The notes below the pieces were generated by a model, which did no database searches, was not told the DNA's origin, and saw nothing but the letters and a program-made list of their open reading frames with translations. 64,000 bases of DNA from the NCBI RefSeq assembly GCF_007748115.1, contig NZ_CP036289.1, forward strand, positions 6,076,001 to 6,140,000, given 5' to 3'. Below, one piece after another: positions 1-8,004 of the stretch. Position 1 is the first letter of the stretch. Each line of letters opens with the position of its first letter. This stretch comes from Bremerella volcania. Its GTDB lineage: Bacteria; Planctomycetota; Planctomycetia; Pirellulales; Pirellulaceae. The translations under genes and the position numbers were made by a program.

Positions 1-673
1 TCAAGTTGCCGGCCCAGTGATCCATGGCCGTGATCAGCTCGTAGTTGCGTTTCCAGTCCTCGCGCACGACCGGCGGGTCGGGATAGTAAGGGGGCAGCTG
101 CAGCTTCTCGGGATCTTGTCGCTGCTCAGGCGTCAGCACTTTCGTGACCGATTCATATTTACCCTTCGAGGCAATGCCCGACTCGTGACAACCGGTGAAG
201 TTGAACACCGAAAAGAACGGCTGCGACTTGTCAGGTCGGTTCCGCCAATGGGCTTTCCCGGATGAGTCGTCCCAGGTTCCCTTGGGCGTGCGGAACTGAT
301 AATCCTGCTTCGAGTTGTTCGTGCAGTAATAGCCTGCTTCACGCATATACACAGGAAACGGTTTGATCTCGTCAGGCAATGTCGCCGTGCAGCGCATATG
401 CTGCGAACCAAGCGACGTCTGGTACATGCCGGTGATGATCCCGCTCCGGCAAGGAGCACATACGCCGGCGGTCGTAAACGTGTTGGTGTAACGTACGCCT
501 TCGGTGGCCAGCTGATCGATGTTCGGGGTGATCGCGTGCGCGTCACCGAAGCAGCCGATATGCGGGCTGATGTCTTCGCACGAAAGCCAGACGATATTGG
601 GACGATGATCGGCACCCAGTGCAGATCCAGCCAGAGCAATGCACGACAGGGCGAGCGCAGACAAGATTTTCAT
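1..673 (-). CDS. Sulfatase, N-terminal part (runs off the left edge)
   Basis: The first 224 codons of a formylglycine-dependent sulfatase; the C-terminus lies outside the window. The start is ATG at 673, giving a signal peptide of about 20 residues (MKILSALALSCIALAGSALG) and then the sulfatase opening RPNIVWLSCEDISPHIG. The active-site motif C-x-P-x-R is present as CAPCR at residues 72-76, followed by SGIITG, so the Cys should be convertible to formylglycine. The protein is predicted to be exported and to hydrolyse sulfate esters, probably on polysaccharides; the substrate cannot be told. It is the last visible gene of a leftward operon after the isomerase-like gene (58 bp gap) and the NHL gene. 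The family call is firm. Confidence 0.9.
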   Translation of the reverse strand, partial: MKILSALALSCIALAGSALGADHRPNIVWLSCEDISPHIGCFGDAHAITPNIDQLATEGVRYTNTFTTAGVCAPCRSGIITGMYQTSLGSQHMRCTATLPDEIKPFPVYMREAGYYCTNNSKQDYQFRTPKGTWDDSSGKAHWRNRPDKSQPFFSVFNFTGCHESGIASKGKYESVTKVLTPEQRQDPEKLQLPPYYPDPPVVREDWKRNYELITAMDHWAGNL

Positions 674-731
674 AATGCTCTCCGGGAAAGGCGGGCTGTT
701 TCTAGGCGGGGATTTAACAGCGTCGGCAGGA

Positions 732-1637
732 CTAAGACGCCAGCTTCTGCTTGAGCCAGGCCAGGTCCCGTTTCATCGCCGCGATATGATTGGATACCTG
801 TTTCGCTTCTTCGCCATGCAGGTACTCGACGTGCAGCGAAATTGGTCCGTTGTAGTCGCTCGCTTTGAGCAGCTTCCAGAACTCGCCAGGAAGTTCCCCT
901 TCAGTGACCGAGCACCACGCCGGCCGGCCGCCGTTCCCTTTAAAATCCTTGATGTAGACCGAGCCAAGGTGCGACTGGACGAGGTTCCATTGGATAGGCC
1001 ACGATGTGTTTCCTTCGACGCGGGCATGGCCGATATCGAAAGCCATCGACACCACCTTCGGATCGTACTGACGCACCAACTGCATGATGTCCCAGACCGG
1101 GGCACCGACGTAGTGGCTGCCGGAGTGATTCTGATAGACGGCCTGAATGCCGATCTCCTCGTTCATCGCCGCCAGGTCTTTCAGTTGGGCACCCGCTTCA
1201 CGCAGTTGACGGGTTACCGGTTTCTTGAGGTCATACTTGTAGTACGACATGCGATACCGCGGGATGCCCAGTTCTTTGGCGACCTTTAGCGTCTCTTCCG
1301 CGTTGGGGGAATCGATGCTGTTAATGCTGGACGTCAGAATGTCGATCGTCAGCCCCTGCTTCTTGAGTGCTTCGACGAACTTCGGCAATTCCTCCGCAAC
1401 GTTCTCAGGTTCGATATGGCCGCCGGTGCGGATGGGGGCCTCGATGCCTTCAAAGCCGATCGCGGCGACCCGCTCGGCCATCTCGTCATAGCTCAGCGGC
1501 TGCAGGAACTTGGTAAACGTAATCAGCTTCCAGCGGCTGGGTGAAGCCTGCTGAGCCGCAAGGGAACTACCCAGGCCCACCGCGGCCGAAGCCGCCAAAG
1601 AAGCCTGAAGCATCTGTCGTCGATTCATTGCGTGCAT
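732..1637 (-). CDS. Sugar phosphate isomerase/epimerase-like TIM-barrel protein, exported
   Basis: 301 residues. The N-terminus MHAMNRRQMLQASLAASAAVGLGSS has a twin Arg followed by a hydrophobic stretch, which fits Tat export, common for this family in planctomycetes. The body matches AP endonuclease family 2 / xylose-isomerase-like barrels: WKLITFTKFLQPLSYDEM, GFEGIEAPIR, and ligand-type residues in YQNHSG, AFDIGHARVEG and SLHVEYL. The reaction is unknown; relatives isomerise or epimerise sugars or hydrolyse sugar-derived compounds. The start at 1637 has a GGAAAG-type ribosome site a few bases upstream; a second ATG at 1628 is possible. It lies 15 bp after the NHL gene and 58 bp before the sulfatase, so the three are probably co-transcribed and may act on one polymer. 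Confidence 0.85.
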   Translation of the reverse strand: MHAMNRRQMLQASLAASAAVGLGSSLAAQQASPSRWKLITFTKFLQPLSYDEMAERVAAIGFEGIEAPIRTGGHIEPENVAEELPKFVEALKKQGLTIDILTSSINSIDSPNAEETLKVAKELGIPRYRMSYYKYDLKKPVTRQLREAGAQLKDLAAMNEEIGIQAVYQNHSGSHYVGAPVWDIMQLVRQYDPKVVSMAFDIGHARVEGNTSWPIQWNLVQSHLGSVYIKDFKGNGGRPAWCSVTEGELPGEFWKLLKASDYNGPISLHVEYLHGEEAKQVSNHIAAMKRDLAWLKQKLAS

Positions 1638-1652
1638 GGGTCTTTCCTTCGG

Positions 1653-2765
1653 TTATTCGGTAACAGGCACGACTTTGCGTACCCGGTGATTGTTCGTGTC
1701 GCCGATGTACAAAGCATTATCCGCCCCGACGCCAATTCCATGAGGACGATCCATCTTGGCCTTGGTCGCAGGGCCATTGTCGCCGGAGTAACCGCGCCCC
1801 TTCGGGCCGATACCAGCCACCGTACGGATGCGGTCGTTCTTCACGTCGATCTCACGAATGGCTTGGTTTTCGGTATCGACGACGTACAAGTTGCCGTTGG
1901 GTGCCTTCACGATTCCCTTGGGGCCGTTCATCGTGGCCTCTTTGGCACTGCCACCGTCGCCGCTGTATCCCTGCTTGCCCGAGCATGCCACGTGATGCAC
2001 GATGCCGGTCTTCAAGTCCAACCGCCAGACACTGTGCCCTTCCCGCAAGGCGATCCACAGGTCGTTGCCATCGAGGTAAAGTGCTCGCGGTCCCACCATC
2101 GACTTACCTACGGTCGTCTCGCCGTCGATCGGCAGCTTCTTCTCGCCATTTCCGGCGATCGACTGAATGACGCCGGTCTTTAGATCGATGGCGCGGATTC
2201 GATGGTTCTGAATGTCGGCCACGTAGAGCGTAGAGTCATCTTCGGTCAACACAATGCTGTGCGGTCGATTGAACTGCGCCTTGAGGGCCGGGCCGCCATC
2301 GCCGGAGTAGCCAGGCTTGCCGGTGCCAGCGACGGTGGAGATGGTTCCGGTCTTCGCATCGACCTTGCGAATGAGATGGTTCTGCATCTCGACGAAATAC
2401 ATATCGCCGTTTTTGGCGAAACGCACCTCGTACGGTTCGTTCAATTGGGCTTCAGTCGCCGGGCCCCCATCGCCGGAATACCCTTTGGTGCCGTTGCCAG
2501 CGACGGTCGTGACCTGCCTGGTCTTCAGGTCGACGCGCAGCACGCGATGGTTTTCAACTTCCGTCACGTAAAGAGCACCGTCCGGACCGATCAGAACACC
2601 GAACGTCTGGCCAATGTTGACTTCATCGACCGGACCTTCCATCTTGCCCAACTCTTTATCGCCGGTACCGGCCACGGTGACGATCTCGCCGAATTCGGTT
2701 GCGAAAGCACGAGAGATCGGCAAAAACGAGAGGAGGGTTAGCAGTAAGCAGAGGCGGGACAACAT
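1653..2765 (-). CDS. NHL-repeat beta-propeller protein, secreted
   Basis: About 370 residues with a signal peptide (MLSRLCLLLTLLSFLPISRAFA). The rest is built from repeated units with the signature TVAGTGxxGYSGDGGPAxxAxLNxPxGI, typical of NHL repeats; six repeats are easily counted. Such propellers act as binding scaffolds in the periplasm or at the surface; no catalytic residues are evident. ATG at 2765 is preferred because it begins the signal peptide cleanly; a GTG at 2774 is possible. It is the first gene of a probable operon with the isomerase-like and sulfatase genes. Confidence 0.88.
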   Translation of the reverse strand: MLSRLCLLLTLLSFLPISRAFATEFGEIVTVAGTGDKELGKMEGPVDEVNIGQTFGVLIGPDGALYVTEVENHRVLRVDLKTRQVTTVAGNGTKGYSGDGGPATEAQLNEPYEVRFAKNGDMYFVEMQNHLIRKVDAKTGTISTVAGTGKPGYSGDGGPALKAQFNRPHSIVLTEDDSTLYVADIQNHRIRAIDLKTGVIQSIAGNGEKKLPIDGETTVGKSMVGPRALYLDGNDLWIALREGHSVWRLDLKTGIVHHVACSGKQGYSGDGGSAKEATMNGPKGIVKAPNGNLYVVDTENQAIREIDVKNDRIRTVAGIGPKGRGYSGDNGPATKAKMDRPHGIGVGADNALYIGDTNNHRVRKVVPVTE

Positions 2766-2847
2766 GCGGCTCACTCGCGAAAGGGATTCAATTCGTTTGA
2801 CGATGGTTACGAGTCGAGCCGCATTATAGTTCCTCTGGATGCCCGGT

Positions 2848-3843
2848 TCACGGCTTGATCAGGATTTTCCCTGCCAGGGTGCCTGCTTGCCGCAATGTGT
2901 TGTCTTCCTGCAGCTTGTGGGCAGCCGCTGCTTCGGCCAGGGGAAAGATCTTCCCGATCTGCGGCTTCAGCTTCCCTTCCGAGAGCCACCGGCTGATCTG
3001 TTGGCCGCACACATCCATTTCCTCGGGGCTCACTTTGAACATCACGAACCCGTGCAGGCTGCATCCTTTCACATAGAACGGCCCCACGGGAAACTCCGGC
3101 CGGGCATCGCGGCCGGCCATCAGCACCATGCGGCAGCGCTCGGCGGCAATACTGACCAGAAAATCGAAGTCCGGCTCGCGGATCGTTTCCCAAATCACAT
3201 TCACCCCGGCGGGACAAACCTTAAGGACTTCCTCGGCGACGTTCTGTGTTTTGTAGTTGAAGACGTAGTCGGCTCCCAGTTCTTTGCACAGTTCCGCTTT
3301 CTCGTCGGAGCCTGCGGTCGCCAGAACGGTTGCTCCCATCGCTTTGGCCATCTGCACGACCATCGAACCGACGCCCCCAGAACCGCCATGCACGAAGATC
3401 GTTTCGCCTGTCTTCAGTGCCGCGTTGTCGGCACCCAGCCCCAAGTGGGCCGTCACGCCGGTCAGCGCGCACGCGGCGGCTGCGTCGTCGGAAACATTAT
3501 CAGGCGTGGCATACAACCAGTGCTCGTCCACCACGGCGTACTCGGCGAACGTTCCCTGGCGCCCGACCAGTCCCTGGTTCGTTCCCCACACGTGCTGACC
3601 AACCTGGTAGCGACTTGCGCCGGGGCCTACCTTTTCGATCGTGCCGGCCAAGTCACTACCGGTGACAAACGGCTTGGGCAGTTCCCAATAGTTGGCACCG
3701 TTGCGAATGTACGTATCGATCGGGTTGAGCGCTGCCGTAACGACTTTCACCAATACCTGACCTTCGCCCGGTTCCGGCGTGGGGATTTCACCAACCTGGA
3801 TGACTTCAGGGGGGCCCGTTTGTTCAATGTAGGCTGCTTTCAT
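2848..3843 (-). CDS. NADPH:quinone oxidoreductase-type MDR dehydrogenase
   Basis: 331 residues of the medium-chain dehydrogenase/reductase superfamily. It opens MKAAYIEQTGPPEVIQVGEIPTPEPGEG, the usual start of zinc-free quinone oxidoreductases, and carries the nucleotide-binding segment VHGGSGGVGSMVVQMAKAMG. No structural or catalytic zinc cysteines are seen in the usual places. Likely a cytosolic NADPH-dependent reductase of quinones or enones. ATG at 3843 is preceded by AAGGAAA; longer upstream readings have no such support. It ends 82 bp before the NHL gene and may be transcribed separately. Confidence 0.88.
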   Translation of the reverse strand: MKAAYIEQTGPPEVIQVGEIPTPEPGEGQVLVKVVTAALNPIDTYIRNGANYWELPKPFVTGSDLAGTIEKVGPGASRYQVGQHVWGTNQGLVGRQGTFAEYAVVDEHWLYATPDNVSDDAAAACALTGVTAHLGLGADNAALKTGETIFVHGGSGGVGSMVVQMAKAMGATVLATAGSDEKAELCKELGADYVFNYKTQNVAEEVLKVCPAGVNVIWETIREPDFDFLVSIAAERCRMVLMAGRDARPEFPVGPFYVKGCSLHGFVMFKVSPEEMDVCGQQISRWLSEGKLKPQIGKIFPLAEAAAAHKLQEDNTLRQAGTLAGKILIKP

Positions 3844-4016
3844 CAGTTTCCTTTCTTCGGGGTGATCGCCGCGTAATTTCTCCCCCCATCCTATCGCTCC
3901 TGCTATCGCAGACAAGTTAGGCCCGCGTCCACGCGAATGGAGTCTTCCAATTGTTTCCCTGGCCGATCGTATGTCAGAATAGCAGCATGCAAGCACACCA
4001 TTGAGGAGCACGCACC

Positions 4017-4796
4017 ATGAAGAACACTGCCCTGATCACCGGAGCCTCCAGCGGCATCGGCCGCGAGTTGGCCTGGGTCCATGCCGAGCACGGGGGGGAC
4101 CTGGTCTTGATCGCGCGGCGCGGGGAAGTACTCGAAGAACTCAAGCAGCAGATCGTCGAGAAGCACCAGGTCAACGTCCTGTGCATCGCCATCGACCTGA
4201 ACGAGCCAGGGGCCGTGCACCAGGTTTACGACCAGGTCGAGGCTGCCGGCATCGAGGTCGACTTCCTGATCAACAACGCAGGCTTCGGCAATCATGGCCC
4301 TTTCTATCAGCACGACTGGAAGACCGACGGCGCGATGATCCACCTGAACGTCACCGTCCTCAGCGAAATGACCCACCGCTTCGTGCAAGGAATGCTTGAG
4401 CGGCAACACGGACGCATCCTCAACGTCGGCAGCACAGCCGGCTTCTTGCCAGGCCCCATGATGGCGGTCTACTACGCCTCGAAAGCATACGTCCTCAGCT
4501 TCTCCCAGGCGATTAACGAAGAAGTCGCCGAACTGGGCGTCACCGTCACCGCGTTATGTCCCGGCCCGGTCGAAACGGATTTCTTCCAACGCGCCCACGC
4601 CAAGCACGTGGGCATGTTCAGAAAGGGCTCGACGGCCACCGCCCGCAGCGTAGCCGAGTTGGGCTACCGCGCGATGAAGAAGGGACGCCTGGTCGTGATC
4701 AACGAGTGGCGACTGTGGTTGCTACTCAACTGGATCACACCGTGGGTGCCGCGGCGGACGTTGTTGAAGATTTCGCGGTGGCTGTTGAGTTCTTGA
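4017..4796 (+). CDS. SDR-family NAD(P)-dependent oxidoreductase
   Basis: 259 residues, a classical short-chain dehydrogenase. Visible are the cofactor motif TGASSGIG at the N-terminus, NNAG after the fourth strand, the catalytic Ser in NVGSTAGF and the Tyr-x-x-x-Lys pair in YYASKAY, then PGPVETDF. The C-terminus has a hydrophobic stretch (LWLLLNWITPWVPRRTLLKI), so it may sit at the membrane. The substrate is unknown; the DltE/YdfG type is closest by eye. ATG at 4017 follows a strong GAGGAG site. It is divergent from the quinone oxidoreductase gene. Confidence 0.9.
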   Translation: MKNTALITGASSGIGRELAWVHAEHGGDLVLIARRGEVLEELKQQIVEKHQVNVLCIAIDLNEPGAVHQVYDQVEAAGIEVDFLINNAGFGNHGPFYQHDWKTDGAMIHLNVTVLSEMTHRFVQGMLERQHGRILNVGSTAGFLPGPMMAVYYASKAYVLSFSQAINEEVAELGVTVTALCPGPVETDFFQRAHAKHVGMFRKGSTATARSVAELGYRAMKKGRLVVINEWRLWLLLNWITPWVPRRTLLKISRWLLSS

Positions 4797-4978
4797 AGTG
4801 GCCTATTCGCTAGGACTACACAAAACACGAGTCAAGTCACGCAACAGCACCTTTGGACGATATCCATCGAAATTTTTGGTATATTATTAGCACGCAACTC
4901 TTTGGCAGATTGTTGGGCCCCTCGTGACCAACGCGCCGGATCCGCTCACATCTACACTTGTGCCACTTGAGGATCCAG

Positions 4979-6151
4979 ATGACTCCAACCGCGTTTTACC
5001 ATCTCGACGATGCAGACGAACTTAACTCTATTCGCGGAACAGACGATACCTTTTCTAGTCTTCCGTTCATCAAGTCAAACAACAGCAACAAATCCCAACT
5101 TGAAGGGGCGATATCGGGAACGCGATTCGAAAGAAGTCGATCCTACCTTAACCTTCTTCATGGTATCGATTGGCTAATTGGACCAGAAGCCGAAATTGAT
5201 ATCCTAAATCTTAGTCTCGGCTTGAAATCTCGTGATTTTAACGAACACGAACCATTACAAATTGCAACTCGATACGCATACCAATCCAACAAAGTTGTAG
5301 TCACCGCCGCTGGTAACGACGGCCCATGCGAGAACACGCTCCAAAGTTTGGCCCGTGCTCGTTGGGTAATCTCAGTAGGAGCAACGGACTGCGATCGCAA
5401 TCTGCTTGACCTCTCAAGTCGCGGTGTCGCCAACAAAATGTCCCCGACACTGGTTACCAATGGAGTACCCAATCCAGAGGATTATCAACACCCAAACATG
5501 CCCGAAACAGCAAGAAAATTCGGGCCCTCTACAAGCTTAGCGTGCGCAAGAATGAGCAGAATTGCCGCCTTTACGATGAGCATGATGCGTTTCTTGTTTG
5601 CTTGCATGGCAGAAGTACAACAAGCACATGTCTTAGGCATATTCGCTCCTCCAATTCGCTTTGTTGTAATTGGTTTTGCTGATACTGGCATATTTCCAGG
5701 ATATCAAGACCTCTGGAACCCAACTGTTCGGTCATTCATGGCAAACGGAAATACGAGCTATCAGGTCTCCTGTGACCACAACACCATCAAATCTCTCTAC
5801 GATATATTCTCTTTCTTGTTGGAAGAAAAACTAGCGATTGAACTGAGCACGTCTCCAGAAGCCGTTCGCACCTTCCTCAATGTCATGGCGATACCATTAG
5901 AGAACCGCAAATGCCATGAAGTTGGTTCGGGATATCTCGACCTTGATGTCGCAATTGACTTTTGGACAAATATTACCCCTGTTAAACTATTAAAAATATT
6001 GCTTCCTCGAAAACACCACGGCAAACTCGTATACCACTTTCAGGACAGCGGTCCGATTTTTCGCGATAGCTTTGTGATCTATCTTTCAGACATGGCTTCC
6101 CGCGGACCAACTCACGGCGATTGCGCCATGATGGGTTATCTGCGACACTGA
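4979..6151 (+). CDS. Subtilisin-like (S8) domain protein, its 3' end replaced by IS sequence
   Basis: 390 residues from ATG 4979 (a TTG at 4958 would add seven). Three S8 landmarks are in order: DILNLSLGL, VVTAAGNDGP (oxyanion Asn about residue 113) and ISVGATD, then STSLACARM, whose Ser (about residue 186) matches the catalytic Ser of the usual GTSMA. A late stretch, SPEAVRTFL through HEVGSGYLDLDVAIDF, matches the usual S8 C-terminal helix and turn. No counterpart of the catalytic Asp (DSG) or His (HGT) segment is visible upstream, and about 120 residues are inserted after the Ser helix. Activity is therefore doubtful. The last 12 codons and stop (6113-6151) belong to the IS; joining 6112 to 7382 restores six codons and a TAG at 7400. 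Base composition is more AT-rich than the flanks. It could be a pseudogene or a catalytically modified member. Confidence 0.75.
   Translation: MTPTAFYHLDDADELNSIRGTDDTFSSLPFIKSNNSNKSQLEGAISGTRFERSRSYLNLLHGIDWLIGPEAEIDILNLSLGLKSRDFNEHEPLQIATRYAYQSNKVVVTAAGNDGPCENTLQSLARARWVISVGATDCDRNLLDLSSRGVANKMSPTLVTNGVPNPEDYQHPNMPETARKFGPSTSLACARMSRIAAFTMSMMRFLFACMAEVQQAHVLGIFAPPIRFVVIGFADTGIFPGYQDLWNPTVRSFMANGNTSYQVSCDHNTIKSLYDIFSFLLEEKLAIELSTSPEAVRTFLNVMAIPLENRKCHEVGSGYLDLDVAIDFWTNITPVKLLKILLPRKHHGKLVYHFQDSGPIFRDSFVIYLSDMASRGPTHGDCAMMGYLRH
6103..6112. repeat. Target site duplication of the ISAs1-family element, left copy
   Basis: The 10 bases cggaccaact directly before the left terminal repeat are identical to those directly after the right one (7372-7381). 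Ten bases is within the usual range for ISAs1-family insertions. Confidence 0.95.
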
Positions 6152-7371
6152 GGCAATGGCGGTCAGGCGATTTTGTGACGGAGGTTGTCGCGGCCTGATC
6201 CGGTGTTCTCAGGTGCCTTTCTCATGTCGTCACGTTCGCCTGTTTCCCTTCAAGAGTGCTTTGCCGATCTGACCGATCCGCGGACTCGCAAGGTGACTTA
6301 TCCGTTAACGAATATCGTGACCATCGCGCTGTGTGCGGTGATGAGTGGGGCGGATGATTTTGTGGCTATCGCCGACTGGGCCGAGATGAAGAAGGAGTGG
6401 CTGGGTAAGTTCCTTGATTTGAGTTCCGGCATCCCTTCGCACGATCGCTTTAATGCGATCTTGGCTTCGCTGAATCCGGCTGAGTTTGAGAAGTGTTTGC
6501 TGACTTGGATCACCGCCTTACACGAAATCACCGACGGGCAGATCATCGCGATTGACGGCAAGACGCTGCGGCGGAGTTTCGACAAGGCCAGCAGCAAGGC
6601 GGCCATTCACATGGTCAGTGCCTGGGCGACTGCCAATCATGTGAGTCTCGGCCAGGTAGTAACCGACGCGAAGAGCAACGAGATCACCGCCATTCCCAAA
6701 CTGCTTGAAATCGTCGAGGTTTCCGGCAGTTTAGTGACGATTGACGCTCAAGGTTGCCAACAGGACATCGCTCAGAAGATCGTCGACCAGGGAGCCGATT
6801 ATTGCCTGGCCGTGAAGCGCAATCAGCCGACCCTCCACGATTCGATCGAAGATTTTTTTGTCGCGCAGCAGGAAAGCAATTTCAAGCGAGCCAAAGTACA
6901 CCGTCACGAAACGCACGAGAAAGGGCATGGTCGCGAGGAGTCGCGTTCCTATTATATCTGCCCTGTGAACGACGAGATCATCACACGAGATCGTTGGTCG
7001 AACTTGAGGGCGATCGGGATGACGATCAATATCGTGAAGCAAGGCGGGAACGAGACGAGCGAGGTGCGATACTATATCCTGAGCAAGTACCTTTCCGGCA
7101 AGCGTTTCGCCGAGGCCGTTCGCGGTCATTGGGGCATTGAAAACAGCCTGCACTGGCAACTGGACGTGACGTTCGGTGAAGATCAATCTCGCATCCGCAA
7201 AGGGCACGCCGACGCCAACTTTAGCCTGCTACGAAGGACGAGCCTGAGCCTGCTGAAGAACAACAAGACAGCCAAGGTCGGCGTGAAGAACAAACGATTA
7301 AAATGCGGCTGGGGCGATGACTACCGCATGGAAGTCCTGCTGGGACGGTGAGTTATGGTGCAATCGCCGTG
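6113..7371 (+). mobile_element. Complete ISAs1-family insertion sequence, 1259 bp
   Basis: Its borders are defined by terminal inverted repeats: the left end 6113-6129 reads CACGGCGATTGCGCCAT and the reverse complement of 7355-7371 reads CACGGCGATTGCACCAT, 16 of 17 matching. Both sides carry the 10-bp direct repeat cggaccaact. One transposase gene fills it. The perfect duplication and intact gene suggest a fairly recent insertion. It entered the last codons of the subtilisin-like gene and separated it from the Trypco2-like gene. Confidence 0.95.
6224..7351 (+). CDS. ISAs1-family DDE transposase
   Basis: 375 residues from ATG 6224, full length for the family. Family segments include QECFADLTDPRTRKVTYPL, IALCAVMSGADDF, IPSHDRFNAIL, the first-Asp segment IIAIDGKTLRRS, VTIDAQGCQ, DYCLAVKRNQ, YYILSK and GHWGIENSLHWQLDVTFGED with the late acidic residues. 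It catalyses movement of its own element. An earlier in-frame start at 6185 lies closer to the left repeat and is less likely. No frameshift or internal stop is seen, so the element may still be active. Confidence 0.95.
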   Translation: MSSRSPVSLQECFADLTDPRTRKVTYPLTNIVTIALCAVMSGADDFVAIADWAEMKKEWLGKFLDLSSGIPSHDRFNAILASLNPAEFEKCLLTWITALHEITDGQIIAIDGKTLRRSFDKASSKAAIHMVSAWATANHVSLGQVVTDAKSNEITAIPKLLEIVEVSGSLVTIDAQGCQQDIAQKIVDQGADYCLAVKRNQPTLHDSIEDFFVAQQESNFKRAKVHRHETHEKGHGREESRSYYICPVNDEIITRDRWSNLRAIGMTINIVKQGGNETSEVRYYILSKYLSGKRFAEAVRGHWGIENSLHWQLDVTFGEDQSRIRKGHADANFSLLRRTSLSLLKNNKTAKVGVKNKRLKCGWGDDYRMEVLLGR

Positions 7372-7381
7372 CGGACCAACT
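7372..7381. repeat. Target site duplication of the ISAs1-family element, right copy
   Basis: Identical to 6103-6112 and directly adjacent to the right terminal inverted repeat. Confidence 0.95.
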
Positions 7382-7403
7382 GTACATGCAAAGGTTGCCT
7401 AGC

Positions 7404-7877
7404 ATGCAAGAAATCGAATTGGTAATACAACAAATCAAGCGTGCAATATCAGATAGCCAATCAGATCTTTCTGATAGGAACATAGTCATTGATAAAGTCG
7501 AACTCGAAATCAACTCGATTCTAAAAGATGCACCGAGCGGCGCCTTTGAACTCGAATGGGGGCCTGTGAAATTTGGGGGAGGTGCAAGCGTTTCTGAAAA
7601 CCAAGTCACTAAGATCAAGCTTAGTCTTGTGCCTGTAGAGATAGAGTACGAACTCCTAGCACCTAAGATCCATGATAGACTTACACGTTCCTTAGAAAGC
7701 CTCCTTGCTACCGTTGATGAAGCTAACTCAACGCCTCCAGAGTTTGGATTTCAAATGGGATCGATCGAATTGTCGTTCGTTATTACCGAAAAAAGTGAAG
7801 TCAAAATCCTCGGGCTAGGAACAAAGGCTTCTTCATCGGAATCACAGAGAATCATACTTCATCTTAGACCAAAGTAA
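7404..7877 (+). CDS. Protein with two Trypco2-like domains
   Basis: 157 residues, soluble, no signal peptide. The C-terminal half (GSIELSFVITEKSEVKILGL, then SSSESQRIILHLRPK) closely fits the Trypco2 pattern: a strand ending in -IELxF-, a Gly/Ser-rich turn and a final LxLxP strand. The N-terminal half shows the same plan (KVELEINSILKDAPSGAFEL, then GGGASVSENQVTKIKLSLVP), so I read it as a tandem pair. Trypco domains are known from conflict-system operons where they accompany trypsin-like peptidases. ATG 7404 is chosen because AAGG at 7391 is well placed and the interrupted peptidase gene would stop at 7402, one base upstream; ATG 7386 is the alternative. The IS cuts it off from its original promoter. 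AT-richer than the flanks. The Trypco2 call is by pattern. Confidence 0.72.
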   Translation: MQEIELVIQQIKRAISDSQSDLSDRNIVIDKVELEINSILKDAPSGAFELEWGPVKFGGGASVSENQVTKIKLSLVPVEIEYELLAPKIHDRLTRSLESLLATVDEANSTPPEFGFQMGSIELSFVITEKSEVKILGLGTKASSSESQRIILHLRPK

Positions 7878-8004
7878 ACTTTGGGGCGTTTCTCTAGTTG
7901 CAAGACTCGAAAGGCTTGAGGGCTTCATTGGTAGTGGCAACCAAGTCGACCTGCGAGCATGGCATTGAGGATGTGACTTTGTTGCAGCAGGTCCGAAAAC
8001 CGAA

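Noticed and set aside
133-639. 168-codon open frame on the minus strand
   Set aside because: Out-of-phase reading of the sulfatase, which has the CAPCR motif in the frame starting at 673.
2839-3876. 345-codon open frame on the plus strand
   Set aside because: Antisense to the quinone oxidoreductase gene, which has cofactor motifs.
4924-5025. Short open frame reading PLVTNAPDPLTSTLVPLEDP before the subtilisin-like gene
   Set aside because: Too short and in a different frame; kept only as a hint of N-terminal decay, not as a gene.
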